A DNA stretch of 64,000 nucleotides from Sphingomonas sp. AX6 (GCF_902506605.1 NZ_LR733979.1:383468-447467), one strand, 5' to 3'; numbered from the stretch's first letter, positions 36,280 to 45,628 are shown. The notes: generated by a model not told the origin, from the letters alone. Numbers and translations are program-made.

Positions 36280-37365
36280 ATGCCCAGCCTGTTCGACCCC
36301 ATCCAGCTCGGCGCGATCGCCGCGCCCAACCGCATCCTGATGGCACCACTGACGCGCGGCCGTTCGGGGCGCGACGGCGTGCCGGATGCACTGGTGGCGG
36401 AATATTATACCCAGCGCAGCGGCGCAGGCCTGATCATTTCGGAGGCCACTGGCATCAGCCGCGAAGGACTGGGCTGGCCCAATGCGCCGGGATTGTGGAC
36501 CGACGCGCAGGTCGAGGGCTGGAAGCGCGTGACCGAAAGCGTGCATCAGGCGGGCGGGCGGATTGTCGCGCAGCTTTGGCATATGGGCCGCGTCGTCCAT
36601 TCGTCGCTGGGGGGCGGACAGCCGGTGTCCTCGTCGGTGACGACTGCGCCCGGTCAGGCGCACACCTATGAGGGCAAGCAGGACTATGAAGAGGCGCGCG
36701 CGCTCGGTCTCGACGAGATTTCGCGCGTGCTCGATGATTATGCGCTGGCTGCCGAAAATGCCAAGCGCGCCGGGTTCGACGGGGTGCAGTTGCACGCGGC
36801 GAACGGCTATCTGATCGACCAGTTCCTGCGCGACAACGCCAATTTCCGCGACGACGATTATGGCGGCTCGCCCGAAAACCGCATCCGCCTGCTGGTGCAG
36901 GCGACCGAGCGGCTGGCCAGCGTCTGGGGTGCGGACCGCGTTTCGGTGCGCTTGTCGCCCAATGGCGATTCGCAAGGCGTGAAGGACAGCGATCCGGCCA
37001 GCGTGTTCGTGCCCGCCGCGGCGGAACTGGAGCGGATCGGCATCGGCTTCCTGGAATTGCGCGAACCCGGCCCCGACGGGACGTTCGGCAGGTCGAAGCA
37101 GCCGAAGCAATCGCCCGCGATCCGGGAGGTGTTCAAACGTCCGCTGGTGTTGAACAGCGACTATAATCTGGAGCGCGCGCAAGCCGATCTGGATGCCGGG
37201 CTTGCGGATGCGATCAGTTTCGGTCGCCCGTTCCTTGCGAATCCCGATTTGCCGGTGCGGTTGCAACGCGGTGCGCCGCTCAACCCCGACGATATGGCGA
37301 CGTGGTACAGCGCAGGGCCGCAAGGCTATGTCGACTATCCCACGCTTGAGGATGCGACCGCCTAA
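36280..37365 (+). CDS. NADH:flavin oxidoreductase, Old Yellow Enzyme family
   Basis: FMN-dependent ene-reductase of 361 residues, close to N-ethylmaleimide reductase NemA. Signatures are PIQLGAIAAPNRILMAPLTR, QLWHMGRVVHSSLGGGQPVS, the active-site HAANGYLIDQFL, RDDDYGGSPENR and ADAISFGRPFLANPDLP. HAAN carries the His/Asn pair that binds the enone oxygen. The ATG at 36280 is preferred over an ATG seven codons upstream because GGAGG lies 5 bases before it. Convergent overlap of 4 bases with the next gene. Confidence 0.93.
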   Translation: MPSLFDPIQLGAIAAPNRILMAPLTRGRSGRDGVPDALVAEYYTQRSGAGLIISEATGISREGLGWPNAPGLWTDAQVEGWKRVTESVHQAGGRIVAQLWHMGRVVHSSLGGGQPVSSSVTTAPGQAHTYEGKQDYEEARALGLDEISRVLDDYALAAENAKRAGFDGVQLHAANGYLIDQFLRDNANFRDDDYGGSPENRIRLLVQATERLASVWGADRVSVRLSPNGDSQGVKDSDPASVFVPAAAELERIGIGFLELREPGPDGTFGRSKQPKQSPAIREVFKRPLVLNSDYNLERAQADLDAGLADAISFGRPFLANPDLPVRLQRGAPLNPDDMATWYSAGPQGYVDYPTLEDATA

Positions 37366-37880
37366 CGCGGTTCGGTGGTGCCCAGTCCGTCGATCCAGCG
37401 CGTGATCTGCGCGCGGATCGACGCTCGGGTCTTGCCGCTGAGCAAACCGAGCCCGACGAGCAGGATCAGCGGCGACGCGAAGACGGAGGCTGCGGCCCCG
37501 GCGCCCAGTCCGCCCAGCACGGTAAGCAATGCGACGTTGAGCTGGTCGCGTCCCGCCGCAGACAGCTTTACCCGGCGCGGCCCCTTTTCATCGAACCAGC
37601 GATGCGTATCGAAATATTCGGCCTCACCGCTCGGTGCCTTGCGGACCAGCGCATCGCCCATGCTGCCGCCCGCCTGCGCCAGCAGCCCCATGCCGGAGCG
37701 ATCGTCGGATACGGGCGACGTACTGGGCTCGACTGTTCGGGCAACAGCGGGGTTCAGCGCATCGCCGGGCGGTACGCTTTCGATCCGCACCTCGGCGACA
37801 TCGGCATCGGGTCGCGTGTCGATCACCACCAATTGGCGACCGCGTTCGACGATCCGGTAGCGGGAAGGCGGCATGTCCAT
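37362..37880 (-). CDS. Hypothetical protein with C-terminal membrane hairpin
   Basis: 172 residues; no domain I recognise. The N-terminal half is soluble (YRIVERGRQLVVIDTRPDAD, then EYFDTHRWFDEKGPRRVKLS). The C-terminal half has a Gly/Ala-rich hydrophobic hairpin (about 117-150: LLTVLGGLGAGAAASVFASP and LILLVGLGLLSG) followed by a basic amphipathic tail. Codon use matches the neighbours, so it is likely a real gene. Confidence 0.65.
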   Translation of the reverse strand: MDMPPSRYRIVERGRQLVVIDTRPDADVAEVRIESVPPGDALNPAVARTVEPSTSPVSDDRSGMGLLAQAGGSMGDALVRKAPSGEAEYFDTHRWFDEKGPRRVKLSAAGRDQLNVALLTVLGGLGAGAAASVFASPLILLVGLGLLSGKTRASIRAQITRWIDGLGTTEPR

Positions 37881-37966
37881 CGTGGATCAGGCTAGCGTGG
37901 GGGCGTGCTCGCGGCAAATATTGGCTGGGGGAATACTGCGTGTTGTGCGAGGCAGACTTGCTTCTT

Positions 37967-38039
37967 CGTCATTCCGGCGAAGGCGAGAATCCATTGCTAC
38001 TGGCCTGGATCATGGATTCCCGCCTCCGCGGGAATGACG
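37967..38039. repeat. REP-like palindrome, family C copy 1
   Basis: Arms 37967-37994 (CGTCATTCCGGCGAAGGCGA then GAATCCAT) and 38012-38039, inverted with a few mismatches, around a 17-base loop. Same family as 43011-43085. It lies in the 175-bp gap between the GNAT gene end and the hypothetical gene start; nothing else is visible there. Confidence 0.88.
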
Positions 38040-38055
38040 GCTTGAAGGGGCTTGC

Positions 38056-38595
38056 CTAAACCCCCCGCCGCGCGCGCCATTGGTCTGCGCTCTGGCCCCA
38101 GGCATCGACGACCGATTCCTCATAGGGCTGGGGCAGGGTCACGCGCCCGCCATTGGTCGATCCCAACCGCTTGGCCAGCGCAATCGAGCGGACGTTTTCG
38201 GGGTCGATACTGTGGATGATATGGGTCCAGCCCAGCACATCGACGGCATAATCCATGCAGGCGACCGCTGCTTCATGGGCATAGCCCTTTCCGGCAAAGT
38301 CGTTCGACACGCCCCAGCCGACTTCCTTGCCCGGCCAGCCCTCCGGCTCCCACGGGCCGATGCGGCCGACCCAGCGCCCGGTGTCGCGTTCGATGACCGA
38401 GAACATCGCAAAACCGCGAATGTCCCACGCGCCGCGCATCGCGCACAGGTCGCGCCAGCATTCGGCGCGGCTCTTGGCCCCGCCGATAAAGCGCATCGCC
38501 TCCGCATCCGCCGCCATCGCTGCCCAGCCGTCGAGGTCGCTCGCCTCGGGCAGGCGAAGGATCAGGCGATCGGTGAACAGAATGGGCTCGGCCAT
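38056..38595 (-). CDS. GNAT family N-acetyltransferase (RimJ/RimL type)
   Basis: 179 residues of the Acetyltransf_3 group that includes ribosomal-protein acetyltransferases. Motifs: ILFTDRLILRLPEASDLDGW, the central GRIGPWEPEGWPGKEVGWGV, the acetyl-CoA loop FAGKGYAHEAAVACMDYAVD and HIIHSIDPENVRSIALAKRL. Substrate unknown. It overlaps the ribH stop by one base, at the end of the riboflavin cluster. Confidence 0.9.
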   Translation of the reverse strand: MAEPILFTDRLILRLPEASDLDGWAAMAADAEAMRFIGGAKSRAECWRDLCAMRGAWDIRGFAMFSVIERDTGRWVGRIGPWEPEGWPGKEVGWGVSNDFAGKGYAHEAAVACMDYAVDVLGWTHIIHSIDPENVRSIALAKRLGSTNGGRVTLPQPYEESVVDAWGQSADQWRARRGV

Positions 38596-39014
38596 CAGCC
38601 GAACCGGGATTTGAGGTCGAGCATCGCGATCGCGGCGCGCGCGGCGTCGCCGCCCTTGTCCTTGTCGTCAGGACGCGCGCGGACCAGCGCCTGTTGCTCG
38701 TCCTCGGTGGTCAGGATGCCATTGCCGATGGGGGTGCCATCCAGCGTCAGCGCCATGATCGCCCGCGCGCTTTCGCCCGCGACGATTTCGAAATGATAGG
38801 TCTCTCCGCGGATGACGACGCCCAGCGCGACATAGGCGTCGTAACGGTCGCTTTCGGACGCCATCGCGATCGCGCCGGGCACTTCGAGCGCGCCCGGGAC
38901 GGTCACCGTTTCATGGCTATGCCCGGCGGCTTCGATCGCGGCGCGCGCGCCTTTGAGCAAGAGGTCGTTGAGATGCGCGTAGAAGCGCGCTTCGACGATC
39001 AGGATATGGGCCAT
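38595..39014 (-). CDS. ribH: 6,7-dimethyl-8-ribityllumazine synthase RibH
   Basis: 139 residues. Condenses 5-amino-6-ribitylaminouracil with 3,4-dihydroxy-2-butanone 4-phosphate. Family features: [50 protein letters not shown] with the catalytic His, and [20 protein letters not shown]. It lies 2 bp after the ribB fusion gene on the same strand. Confidence 0.96.
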   Translation of the reverse strand: MAHILIVEARFYAHLNDLLLKGARAAIEAAGHSHETVTVPGALEVPGAIAMASESDRYDAYVALGVVIRGETYHFEIVAGESARAIMALTLDGTPIGNGILTTEDEQQALVRARPDDKDKGGDAARAAIAMLDLKSRFG

Positions 39015-39016
39015 GT

Positions 39017-40156
39017 TCAGTCCGCCTTCAAATCGATGGGCCGCTCGCCGACGATCGACAGGCCATAACCGTCCAGCCCGACCAGCGTGTGATGCGTGTT
39101 GGTCAGCAGCACCATTTCCTCGACGCCCAGTTCGGTCAGGATCATCGCGCCGACGCCATAGTCGCGCAATTCATCCATGTCCTTGGGCGGAAGCGTTCCG
39201 GTCTTGGCTTGCAGTGCGACGGTGAACTGGTCGGGGCGGGGGCGGTTGATGACGACGATGATGCCTGCGCCTTCCTCGGCAATGATTTCCATCGAGCGCT
39301 GGAGCAGCGCCGACCGCTCGCCACTTTCGCCGAAGAGGTCGGTGAAGGTGTTGAGCGCGTGCATCCGCACCAAAGTCGGCTTGCTCGGATCGACGCGGCC
39401 TTTGACCAGCGCGATCTGTTCGCTGCCCGTCGCCTTGTTCCAGAAGGTCATCGCGGTCCAGTCGCCACCCCAGCGGCTGTGGAATTTGGCCTCGGCACGC
39501 TTTTCGGCAAGGTGATCGTGGCGGAACCGGTACGCGATCAGGTCGCGGATCGTGCCGATCTTCAGCCCGTGCAGCTGCGCGAACGACACCAGGTCGTCCA
39601 TCCGCGCCATCGTGCCGTCGTCCTTCATGATCTCACAGATCACGCCCGCAGGGGTCAGTCCGGCGAGCCGCGAGACATCGACTGCGGCCTCGGTATGGCC
39701 CGCGCGGACCAGCACGCCGCCGTCGCGCGCGACCAGCGGGAACACATGGCCCGGCGTCACGATCTCGTCCGCACCCTTCGACGCGTCGATCGCAACCGCA
39801 ATGGTGCGCGCCCGGTCGGCGGCGGAGATGCCGGTGGTGACCCCGTCGCGCGCCTCGATCGAGACGGTGAAGGCGGTTTCGTGCCGCGTGCCGTTCTTGC
39901 GGCTCATCAGGTCGAGCCCGAGCTGTCCGACGCGGCCCTTCGACATGGCGAGGCAGATCAGGCCGCGGCCATGCTTGGCCATGAAGTTGATCGCATCGGG
40001 CGTCGCCATCTGGGCCGGGATGATCAGGTCGCCTTCATTCTCGCGGTCCTCGTCATCGACCAGAATATACATGCGGCCGTTGCGCGCCTCATTGATGATC
40101 TCTTCGGGGCTAGAGAGGAAGGCGTGCGGAAGGCGGGCGAGTTCAGGCTTTGCCAC
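39017..40156 (-). CDS. ribB: 3,4-dihydroxy-2-butanone-4-phosphate synthase fused to a degenerate GTP cyclohydrolase II domain
   Basis: 379 residues. The N-terminal RibB domain (about 14-215) is intact: [11 protein letters not shown] (metal-binding acids), [41 protein letters not shown] and [13 protein letters not shown]. The C-terminal part (about 245-375) aligns with RibA, but the zinc site (His-Ser-Glu-Cys then RCDCG in E. coli) reads [20 protein letters not shown] without cysteines, and the GRNIGL segment is also gone. I infer it makes only the four-carbon unit, with GTP cyclohydrolase II supplied elsewhere. It overlaps ribE by 14 bases. Confidence 0.93.
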   Translation of the reverse strand: MAKPELARLPHAFLSSPEEIINEARNGRMYILVDDEDRENEGDLIIPAQMATPDAINFMAKHGRGLICLAMSKGRVGQLGLDLMSRKNGTRHETAFTVSIEARDGVTTGISAADRARTIAVAIDASKGADEIVTPGHVFPLVARDGGVLVRAGHTEAAVDVSRLAGLTPAGVICEIMKDDGTMARMDDLVSFAQLHGLKIGTIRDLIAYRFRHDHLAEKRAEAKFHSRWGGDWTAMTFWNKATGSEQIALVKGRVDPSKPTLVRMHALNTFTDLFGESGERSALLQRSMEIIAEEGAGIIVVINRPRPDQFTVALQAKTGTLPPKDMDELRDYGVGAMILTELGVEEMVLLTNTHHTLVGLDGYGLSIVGERPIDLKAD

Positions 40157-40751
40157 GGAGCTGCTCCATGCGTTGAAGATAGCGTGCGAGCACGTCGATC
40201 TCGATATTGACGGTCTGGCCCTCGGCGAATGCGCCGAGCGTGGTGACCGATTGCGTGTGGGGGATGAGATTAATTGCGAACTGCGCGGTGCCGTCCGCCT
40301 GGTCGCTCACTTCGTTGACGGTCAGCGACACCCCGTCGATCGTCACTGACCCCTTGGGAGCGATGAAGGGGGCGAGTGCGGCGGGGACGGAAAAGATGAT
40401 CTTCTTCGAATCGCCCTGTGGGGAGATGCGAACGATGGTGCCGATGCCATCGACATGGCCGGTGACGATATGCCCGCCCAGTTCGTCGCCCAGCTTCAAC
40501 GCGCGTTCGAGGTTGAGGGCACGGCCGACGCCCCATTGATCCGCGGTGCGCGATACGGTTTCGCCGGACACATCGACCGCGAACCAGCCCGGCCCCTTGT
40601 CCACCACGGTCAGGCACACGCCCGAGCACGCGATCGACGCGCCGAGATCGACAGTGGTCGTATCGTAGCTGGTGGCGATCCGCACGCGCAGGTCGCCGCG
40701 TCCTTCCGCGGACTCGATCTTGCCGATGTCGGTGACGATGCCGGTAAACAT
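40143..40751 (-). CDS. ribE: Riboflavin synthase alpha chain RibE
   Basis: 202 residues. Dismutates two lumazine molecules to riboflavin. Two internal repeats are visible: MFTGIVTDIGKIESAEGRGD with ACSGVCLTVVDKGPGWFAVD, and IVTGHVDGIGTIVRISPQGD with SVTIDGVSLTVNEVSDQADG. The ATG at 40751 is the family start; the open frame upstream runs into ribD. ribD ends 13 bp upstream. Confidence 0.96.
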   Translation of the reverse strand: MFTGIVTDIGKIESAEGRGDLRVRIATSYDTTTVDLGASIACSGVCLTVVDKGPGWFAVDVSGETVSRTADQWGVGRALNLERALKLGDELGGHIVTGHVDGIGTIVRISPQGDSKKIIFSVPAALAPFIAPKGSVTIDGVSLTVNEVSDQADGTAQFAINLIPHTQSVTTLGAFAEGQTVNIEIDVLARYLQRMEQLRGKA

Positions 40752-40764
40752 GGCGGTCCTTAAT

Positions 40765-41760
40765 TCAGTCTCGCACGCGCTCGTAGACTTCGAGGGTGTC
40801 GCTGCCAAGCATTCGCGTGTCGACACGCCGCCAGCGGCCATGCGCGTCGGCAAGCGACGCCAGCCCGATATCGCCCAGCGCAGCGCGCCCCTCGCCGATC
40901 AGGATAGGGGCGCGGTACAGCAGCAGGCGATCGACCAGATCGGCGTTCAGGAACGCCGATGCTGCGCCCGCGCCACCCTCGACCATCAGGTGATCGACGC
41001 CGGGGTGCGCAGCGGCGACCTCAGGCGACGCCACCGCGGTCCAACCAGCGGTCGCGGTGCCGCGGGTGAGCAGCAACCGCATCGGTGCGCGATCCTCGAA
41101 CCCTTGCAAGCGCACGTTTAGGCGCGGTGTATCGGCGTCGAGGGTTCCGCGCCCGACTAAGATGGCGTCATGACGCGCGCGTTCCACATGACCATGGGCG
41201 CGGGCGGCTTCGCCCGTGATCCATCGGCTTTCGCCATCGCTGCGGGCAATGCGGCCATCGAGCGACGTGGCCAGTTTCAGCGTGACATGCGCGCGGCCAA
41301 GATGCTGTCGCGAAAGGAACCCCTGCATCGCGCGTCGGGCTTCATTCGCACCGATGCCCGTGGAAACGGCAATGCCAGCGGCCTCCAGCATCGCGATTCC
41401 CTGCCCGTCGGTGCGCGGATCGGGATCGCGCAAGCCGATCACGACGCGCGCAATGCCCGCTTCGATGATGCTCGCGGTGCAAGTCGGTCCGCGCGGCGAC
41501 ACATGCGCGCAGGGCTCGAGGCTAGTGTAGAGCGTCGCGCCCCGTGCCGCGTCGCCCGCCTGTTCGAGCGCGACCGCCTCGGCGTGCGGGCGTCCGTGGG
41601 GGCGCGTCCAACCGCGCCCGATCACGCTGCCGTCGCGAACCACCATCGCGCCGACGCATGGATTTGGCGCGGTTCGTCCGCGTCCACGCTGCGACAGCGA
41701 AATCGCCGCACCCATCCACCGCGCGTCGTCATCTTTCGAGATTGGGGTCAGATGCCCCAT
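40765..41760 (-). CDS. ribD: Bifunctional riboflavin deaminase/reductase RibD
   Basis: 331 residues. The N-terminal deaminase domain has the zinc site PHAEAVAL with YTSLEPCAHVSPRGPTC; the C-terminal reductase domain has TLKLATSLDGRIARSDGESR, DAILVGRGTLDADTPRLNVR and DHLMVEGGAGAASAFLNADL. It carries out two successive steps of riboflavin synthesis. The ATG at 41760 is taken because the domain starts shortly after it; this makes a 13-base overlap with the small membrane protein gene upstream. Confidence 0.94.
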   Translation of the reverse strand: MGHLTPISKDDDARWMGAAISLSQRGRGRTAPNPCVGAMVVRDGSVIGRGWTRPHGRPHAEAVALEQAGDAARGATLYTSLEPCAHVSPRGPTCTASIIEAGIARVVIGLRDPDPRTDGQGIAMLEAAGIAVSTGIGANEARRAMQGFLSRQHLGRAHVTLKLATSLDGRIARSDGESRWITGEAARAHGHVERARHDAILVGRGTLDADTPRLNVRLQGFEDRAPMRLLLTRGTATAGWTAVASPEVAAAHPGVDHLMVEGGAGAASAFLNADLVDRLLLYRAPILIGEGRAALGDIGLASLADAHGRWRRVDTRMLGSDTLEVYERVRD

Positions 41761-42098
41761 GAATTGAGCTTGTCGTCTAGCCGCTTGAATTCGGCCTGAC
41801 GCTTTTCCTGACGCGCCTTGTAATCGGCGATCAGCTTGTCGCGCTCGACCTTCATCACTGCCTGGCGCGCGATGATTTCCTCGTCGGTGCGGTCCAGCCG
41901 CCAATCCTCGACATATTGAATGTCGCGTTTGTAGGCGCGTTCGAAGAACGAGTCCTTCACGAACCCGGCGATCAGCAGCGATGTGATGCCCACCGAAATG
42001 ATCAGGAAAAGCAACCGGTGCGGCTGTTCGCGCTTGGCGACATAATCGCGCAGGTCGCGGTACGCATGGGCGGGGGAGAGGAATCGAAACAGGGACAT
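41748..42098 (-). CDS. Small hypothetical membrane protein
   Basis: 116 residues: a basic N-terminus (SPAHAYRDLRDYVAKREQPH), one membrane helix (about 28-47: RLLFLIISVGITSLLIAGFV) and a long charged C-terminal coil (DEEIIARQAVMKVERDKLIA, YKARQEKRQAEFKRLDDKLN). No known domain. It leads the riboflavin cluster and overlaps ribD, so it is probably co-transcribed with it. Confidence 0.75.
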   Translation of the reverse strand: MSLFRFLSPAHAYRDLRDYVAKREQPHRLLFLIISVGITSLLIAGFVKDSFFERAYKRDIQYVEDWRLDRTDEEIIARQAVMKVERDKLIADYKARQEKRQAEFKRLDDKLNSWGI

Positions 42099-42113
42099 GG
42101 TACTGACAAAGAT

Positions 42114-42143
42114 AGGGGCTGATCGCCGATGCGACCAGCCCCT
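42114..42143 (-). terminator. Terminator after the TonB-family gene
   Basis: Strong hairpin: AGGGGCTGATCGC, loop CGAT, GCGACCAGCCCCT with one mismatched pair. On the minus strand it is followed by ATCTTTGT. It separates the TonB-family gene from the riboflavin cluster. Confidence 0.65.
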
Positions 42144-42197
42144 TCCCCCGGAACCCCATGGGATCGGTCGAGGATGCCGATCAGTTCAGGACACCAG

Positions 42198-42875
42198 TCA
42201 GTTCAGAACAAACGTCACCGACATCCGATACCAGCTCTCGATCGCCGCACCGTCGCGCGTGGCCGGGCGGAACCGCCATTGCGATAGCGCTTGTCTGCGC
42301 GTGGCGGTGAAGAAGGCGTCACTGGTCGCGGACACGCGCTCGACCGCCTTCGCCCGGCCATCGGCGCCCACCAGCACGCGCACCACGACCTGACCATCGC
42401 GACCCTCGCGTTGTTCGGACGGCGGATAGGCAGGCTGGAACCGGTCGGCGAAGCGCGGGTCTGGGGACACGCCGACCATGACTGGCGCGGGCGTCTCAAC
42501 TGGCCGTGTTCCGGTGCCCGTGCCGCCGGGGCCGATCGGGGGGAGCGGCGGACGGAGCGGTCCGAAATCGATGATCGGGCCGGTGTTCGGAACATCGACC
42601 ATCGGCCGGGGCGCATCGGGACGTGGCAATGGCGCAGGCGCGGGTTGCAACAGCGGCGTGGTATCGGTGGTCGGCAGGGGTTCGGACGGAATCGGGATGG
42701 GTTCGGGGGGCAACGGGATGTTGCGCGTGGTCAGCGCGGGCGGCTCGACATAACCCTGCACCCATTCGGGCGCGGCGAGGAACAAGGCGGCCAGCACGCC
42801 GCCGTTGATCGCAACCGCAATCGAAAGGCTGGCGGGGTTGATGTGGAAACGACGATTTGAACGGTCTGCGTACAT
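42198..42875 (-). CDS. tonB: TonB family energy transducer
   Basis: 225 residues with TonB layout: an N-terminal membrane anchor (about 16-35: SLSIAVAINGGVLAALFLAA), a Pro-rich periplasmic spacer (about 45-130, with PLPPEPIPIPSEPLP) and a C-terminal TonB domain (QPAYPPSEQREGRDGQVVVR, AKAVERVSATSDAFFTATRR, ALSQWRFRPATRDG). It should transmit proton-motive force to outer-membrane receptors. No exbB, exbD or receptor gene is adjacent, and several tonB copies are usual in sphingomonads. Confidence 0.88.
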   Translation of the reverse strand: MYADRSNRRFHINPASLSIAVAINGGVLAALFLAAPEWVQGYVEPPALTTRNIPLPPEPIPIPSEPLPTTDTTPLLQPAPAPLPRPDAPRPMVDVPNTGPIIDFGPLRPPLPPIGPGGTGTGTRPVETPAPVMVGVSPDPRFADRFQPAYPPSEQREGRDGQVVVRVLVGADGRAKAVERVSATSDAFFTATRRQALSQWRFRPATRDGAAIESWYRMSVTFVLN

Positions 42876-43010
42876 CGTGTTGCACTCCTGATTGTTGCCA
42901 GGACGTGCAATGTTAGATCATGATCGGGTCATCACCTAAGCGTTTCGTTTCGCAACGAAAAGGGCCAGCGACAGGATATGTCCCTTGTGAGTGGCACGCT
43001 GTTGCCAAAT

Positions 43011-43085
43011 TCGTCATTCCCGCGAAGGCGGGAATCCATATCCTCCGACTTGGCTTATAGATTCCCGCCTTCGCGGGAATGACGA
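43011..43085. repeat. REP-like palindrome, family C copy 2
   Basis: Perfect 26-bp inverted repeat, arms 43011-43036 (TCGTCATTCCCGCGAAGGCG GGAATC) and 43060-43085, with a 23-base loop. It lies 22 bases after the gltX stop on the gltX strand. The rest of the 232-bp gap 42876-43107 holds the upstream region of tonB and nothing else I can name. Confidence 0.92.
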
Positions 43086-43107
43086 ACTATTCAGTCGGTG
43101 CTTGTAT

Positions 43108-44439
43108 TCAACGATGCTTCAACCGCTCGATCGTCGCCTCGCGCCCGATCAGGGGCAGTAGCGCCGCCATGTCCGGCCCGGCATCCCTGCCGGTCAGCGC
43201 CAGGCGCAGCGGCAGGAACAACGCCTTGCCTTTCCGCCCGGTCAATTCCTTCAGATTGTTCGTGATCTGGTGCCAGGGATCCGCCAGCCAGTCGGCGACC
43301 GCCGCTTCCATTACCGCCGAGTCGAGCAGCGCGTGGTCTGCCTCGCTCGCCACCGGCGGCGTAAACGGCCCGGTGATGATCGCCCACCAGTCGGCGGCCT
43401 CGTTCAGCGTCGACAAATTCGCCTTCACCGTGTTCCACGCCATGCCGTTCATCCCCTTGGGCAGGCGGCGGACGACGCGGGTATAGGGAAGCTGGTGGAC
43501 GATCCGCGCATTGACCTGCGCCAGTTCGGTCTCGTCGAAGCGCGCGGGCGCACGTCCGAAATGCGAAAAATCGAATGTGTCGATCAGCGGCTGGGGATCG
43601 ACCATCGGCTCCACCGGCTGACTGGTGCCGATCCGCGCGAGCAGGGAGATCAGGGCCTGGGGCTCGATGCCGATGTCGCGGAAATGATCGACGCCCAGCG
43701 AGCCGAGCCGCTTCGACAATTTGCCTTCGCTACCGGTCAGCAGCGCGGCGTGCGCAAACACCGGCGGCTTGGCCCCCAGCGCGCCGAACATTTGCACCTG
43801 CGCGGCTGTATTCGACACATGATCCTCGCCGCGCACGACATGGGTGATGTTCATGTCGATATCATCGATGACGCTGGGCAGCAGGTAGAGCCACGACCCG
43901 TCGCCGCGCCGGATCACGGGATCGGAGAGCGATGCCGCATCGAACTGCTGATGCCCGCGCACCAGATCGTCCCAGTTGATGGCGGTTTCGGGATCGAGGC
44001 GGAAGCGCCAGTGGGGCGAGACGCCATCGGCCTCCAGCTTCGCGCGGTCCGCGTCGGTCAGTTTCAGCGCAGCGCGGTCGTACACCGGGGGCAGGCCGCG
44101 GCTGAGCTGCACCTTGCGCTTGAGCGCCAGTTCCTCGGGCGTTTCGTAACAGGGATAGACGCGTCCGCTCGCCACCAGCTCGGCGAAGCGCGCATCGTAG
44201 CGATCGAACCGGTCCGACTGCCGCGCCTCGCCGTCGGGCTTCATGCCGAGCCAGTCGAGATCGGCGCGAATCGATTCCACGAACCGTTCTTCCGATCGCA
44301 CGGAATCGGTATCGTCTATGCGCAGCAGGAATTTGCCGCCCTTGGAACGTGCGAACATCCAGTTGTGGAGCGCGGTCCGCAGATTGCCGACGTGAAGCTG
44401 GCCCGTGGGGCTGGGGGCGAAACGAGTGATGACGGTCAT
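43108..44439 (-). CDS. gltX: Glutamate-tRNA ligase GltX
   Basis: Class I synthetase of 443 residues charging tRNA-Glu, and perhaps also tRNA-Gln. The HIGH-like motif is RFAPSPTGQLHVGNLRTALH and the KMSKS equivalent is GKLSKRLGS. Other family segments are FLLRIDDTDSVRS, VVRGEDHVSNTAAQ and PLRLALTGRDAGPDM. Alphaproteobacteria often carry two GltX paralogues of different tRNA specificity; only one is in this window, and I cannot say which this is. It is divergent from prs. Confidence 0.95.
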   Translation of the reverse strand: MTVITRFAPSPTGQLHVGNLRTALHNWMFARSKGGKFLLRIDDTDSVRSEERFVESIRADLDWLGMKPDGEARQSDRFDRYDARFAELVASGRVYPCYETPEELALKRKVQLSRGLPPVYDRAALKLTDADRAKLEADGVSPHWRFRLDPETAINWDDLVRGHQQFDAASLSDPVIRRGDGSWLYLLPSVIDDIDMNITHVVRGEDHVSNTAAQVQMFGALGAKPPVFAHAALLTGSEGKLSKRLGSLGVDHFRDIGIEPQALISLLARIGTSQPVEPMVDPQPLIDTFDFSHFGRAPARFDETELAQVNARIVHQLPYTRVVRRLPKGMNGMAWNTVKANLSTLNEAADWWAIITGPFTPPVASEADHALLDSAVMEAAVADWLADPWHQITNNLKELTGRKGKALFLPLRLALTGRDAGPDMAALLPLIGREATIERLKHR

Positions 44440-44563
44440 GGACCGCGCCCTAACCCAAATTCGTGGGCGCGGAAACGCCTTCGCCCTTTGCGTTCGCGCG
44501 GGCTGCGGATAAGGGGTGCGCGTTCACGCCTTCCATGACAGTTCGGTGAAAAGGGTCCCTGCC

Positions 44564-45499
44564 ATGAAACTCCTCGCGGGCAATTCCAACCTTCCGCTCG
44601 CGCAGGCCGTGGCCAGCTATCTCGAATCGCCGTTGACCCAGGCCAATGTGCGGCGGTTCGCGGACGAGGAAATCTTCGTCGAAATCCTCGAAAATGTCCG
44701 CGGCGAAGACGTGTTCGTGCTCCAATCGACCTCGTTTCCGGCGAACGACAATCTGATGGAATTGCTGATCATGATCGACGCGCTGCGCCGCGCGTCGGCT
44801 CGCCGGATCACTGCCGTCCTCCCCTATTTCGGCTATGCGCGTCAGGACCGGAAGCCCGGACCCCGCACGCCGATCTCTGCCAAGCTAGTCGCCAATCTAA
44901 TTACTACGGCCGGTGCCGACCGGGTGTTGTCGGTCGATCTCCATGCTGGGCAGATCCAGGGTTTCTTCGATATCCCGACCGACAATCTCTACGGCGCGCC
45001 AGTGATGTCAGAGGATATCAAGGCGCGGTTTTCCGACAAGAATCTGATGGTCGTATCCCCCGATGTCGGCGGCGTGGTGCGCGCGCGGGCGCTGGCCAAG
45101 CGGCTCGACAACGCGCCGCTGGCGATCGTCGACAAGCGCCGCGAGCGCGCGGGCGAATCGGAAGTGATGAACATCATCGGCGATGTGGAAGGACGCTTCT
45201 GCATCTTGATCGACGATATCGTCGATTCGGCGGGCACGCTTTGCAATGCGGGCGCGGCGCTGAAGGCGGCGGGGGCGGAGGGCGTGGTCGCCTATTGCAC
45301 CCACGGCGTGCTGTCGGGTGGCGCGGTCGCGCGCGTCGATGCGTCGGAACTGCATGAGCTGGTCATCACGGATTCGATCGGCAACCACGACGTCATTGCC
45401 CCCAGCGACAAGGTCCGCCATTTGACCATCGCGCCGCTGATCGCAGAAGCCATCCGCCGGATCGCCGACGAAAGCTCGGTCTCCAGCCTGTTCGACTGA
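44564..45499 (+). CDS. prs: Ribose-phosphate pyrophosphokinase Prs
   Basis: Makes PRPP from ribose 5-phosphate and ATP. The 311 residues include [70 protein letters not shown] and the PRPP-binding loop [20 protein letters not shown]. The ATG at 44564 matches the family start (MKLLAGNSN). A palindromic repeat follows and may end its transcript. Confidence 0.97.
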   Translation: MKLLAGNSNLPLAQAVASYLESPLTQANVRRFADEEIFVEILENVRGEDVFVLQSTSFPANDNLMELLIMIDALRRASARRITAVLPYFGYARQDRKPGPRTPISAKLVANLITTAGADRVLSVDLHAGQIQGFFDIPTDNLYGAPVMSEDIKARFSDKNLMVVSPDVGGVVRARALAKRLDNAPLAIVDKRRERAGESEVMNIIGDVEGRFCILIDDIVDSAGTLCNAGAALKAAGAEGVVAYCTHGVLSGGAVARVDASELHELVITDSIGNHDVIAPSDKVRHLTIAPLIAEAIRRIADESSVSSLFD

Positions 45500-45519
45500 G
45501 GTTCGCGCACGCCCCAAAA

Positions 45520-45616
45520 CCGTTCGTGCTGAGTAGCGCCGCAGGCGCGTATCGAAGCACTGTCCTTCTTGGCTACGCAAGGAAGGATGGTGCTTCGACA
45601 AGCTTAGCACGAACGG
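45520..45616. repeat. REP-like palindrome, family F
   Basis: Composite inverted repeat. The outer arms CCGTTCGTGCTGAG (from 45520) and its near-complement ending CACGAACGG (to 45616) enclose TCGAAGCAC and GTGCTTCGA inner arms and a GTCCTTCTTGG/CAAGGAAGGA hairpin. An 18-base insertion in the left arm breaks the symmetry. This is a common sphingomonad-type intergenic repeat by my memory. It lies between the convergent prs and TSUP genes. Confidence 0.8.
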
Positions 45617-45628
45617 GGTTGGTAGGTT

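Noticed and set aside
40740..42200. FMN riboswitch for the riboflavin cluster
   Set aside because: No FMN-element consensus is visible before ribD, ribE or the small membrane gene; gaps are too short or absent.
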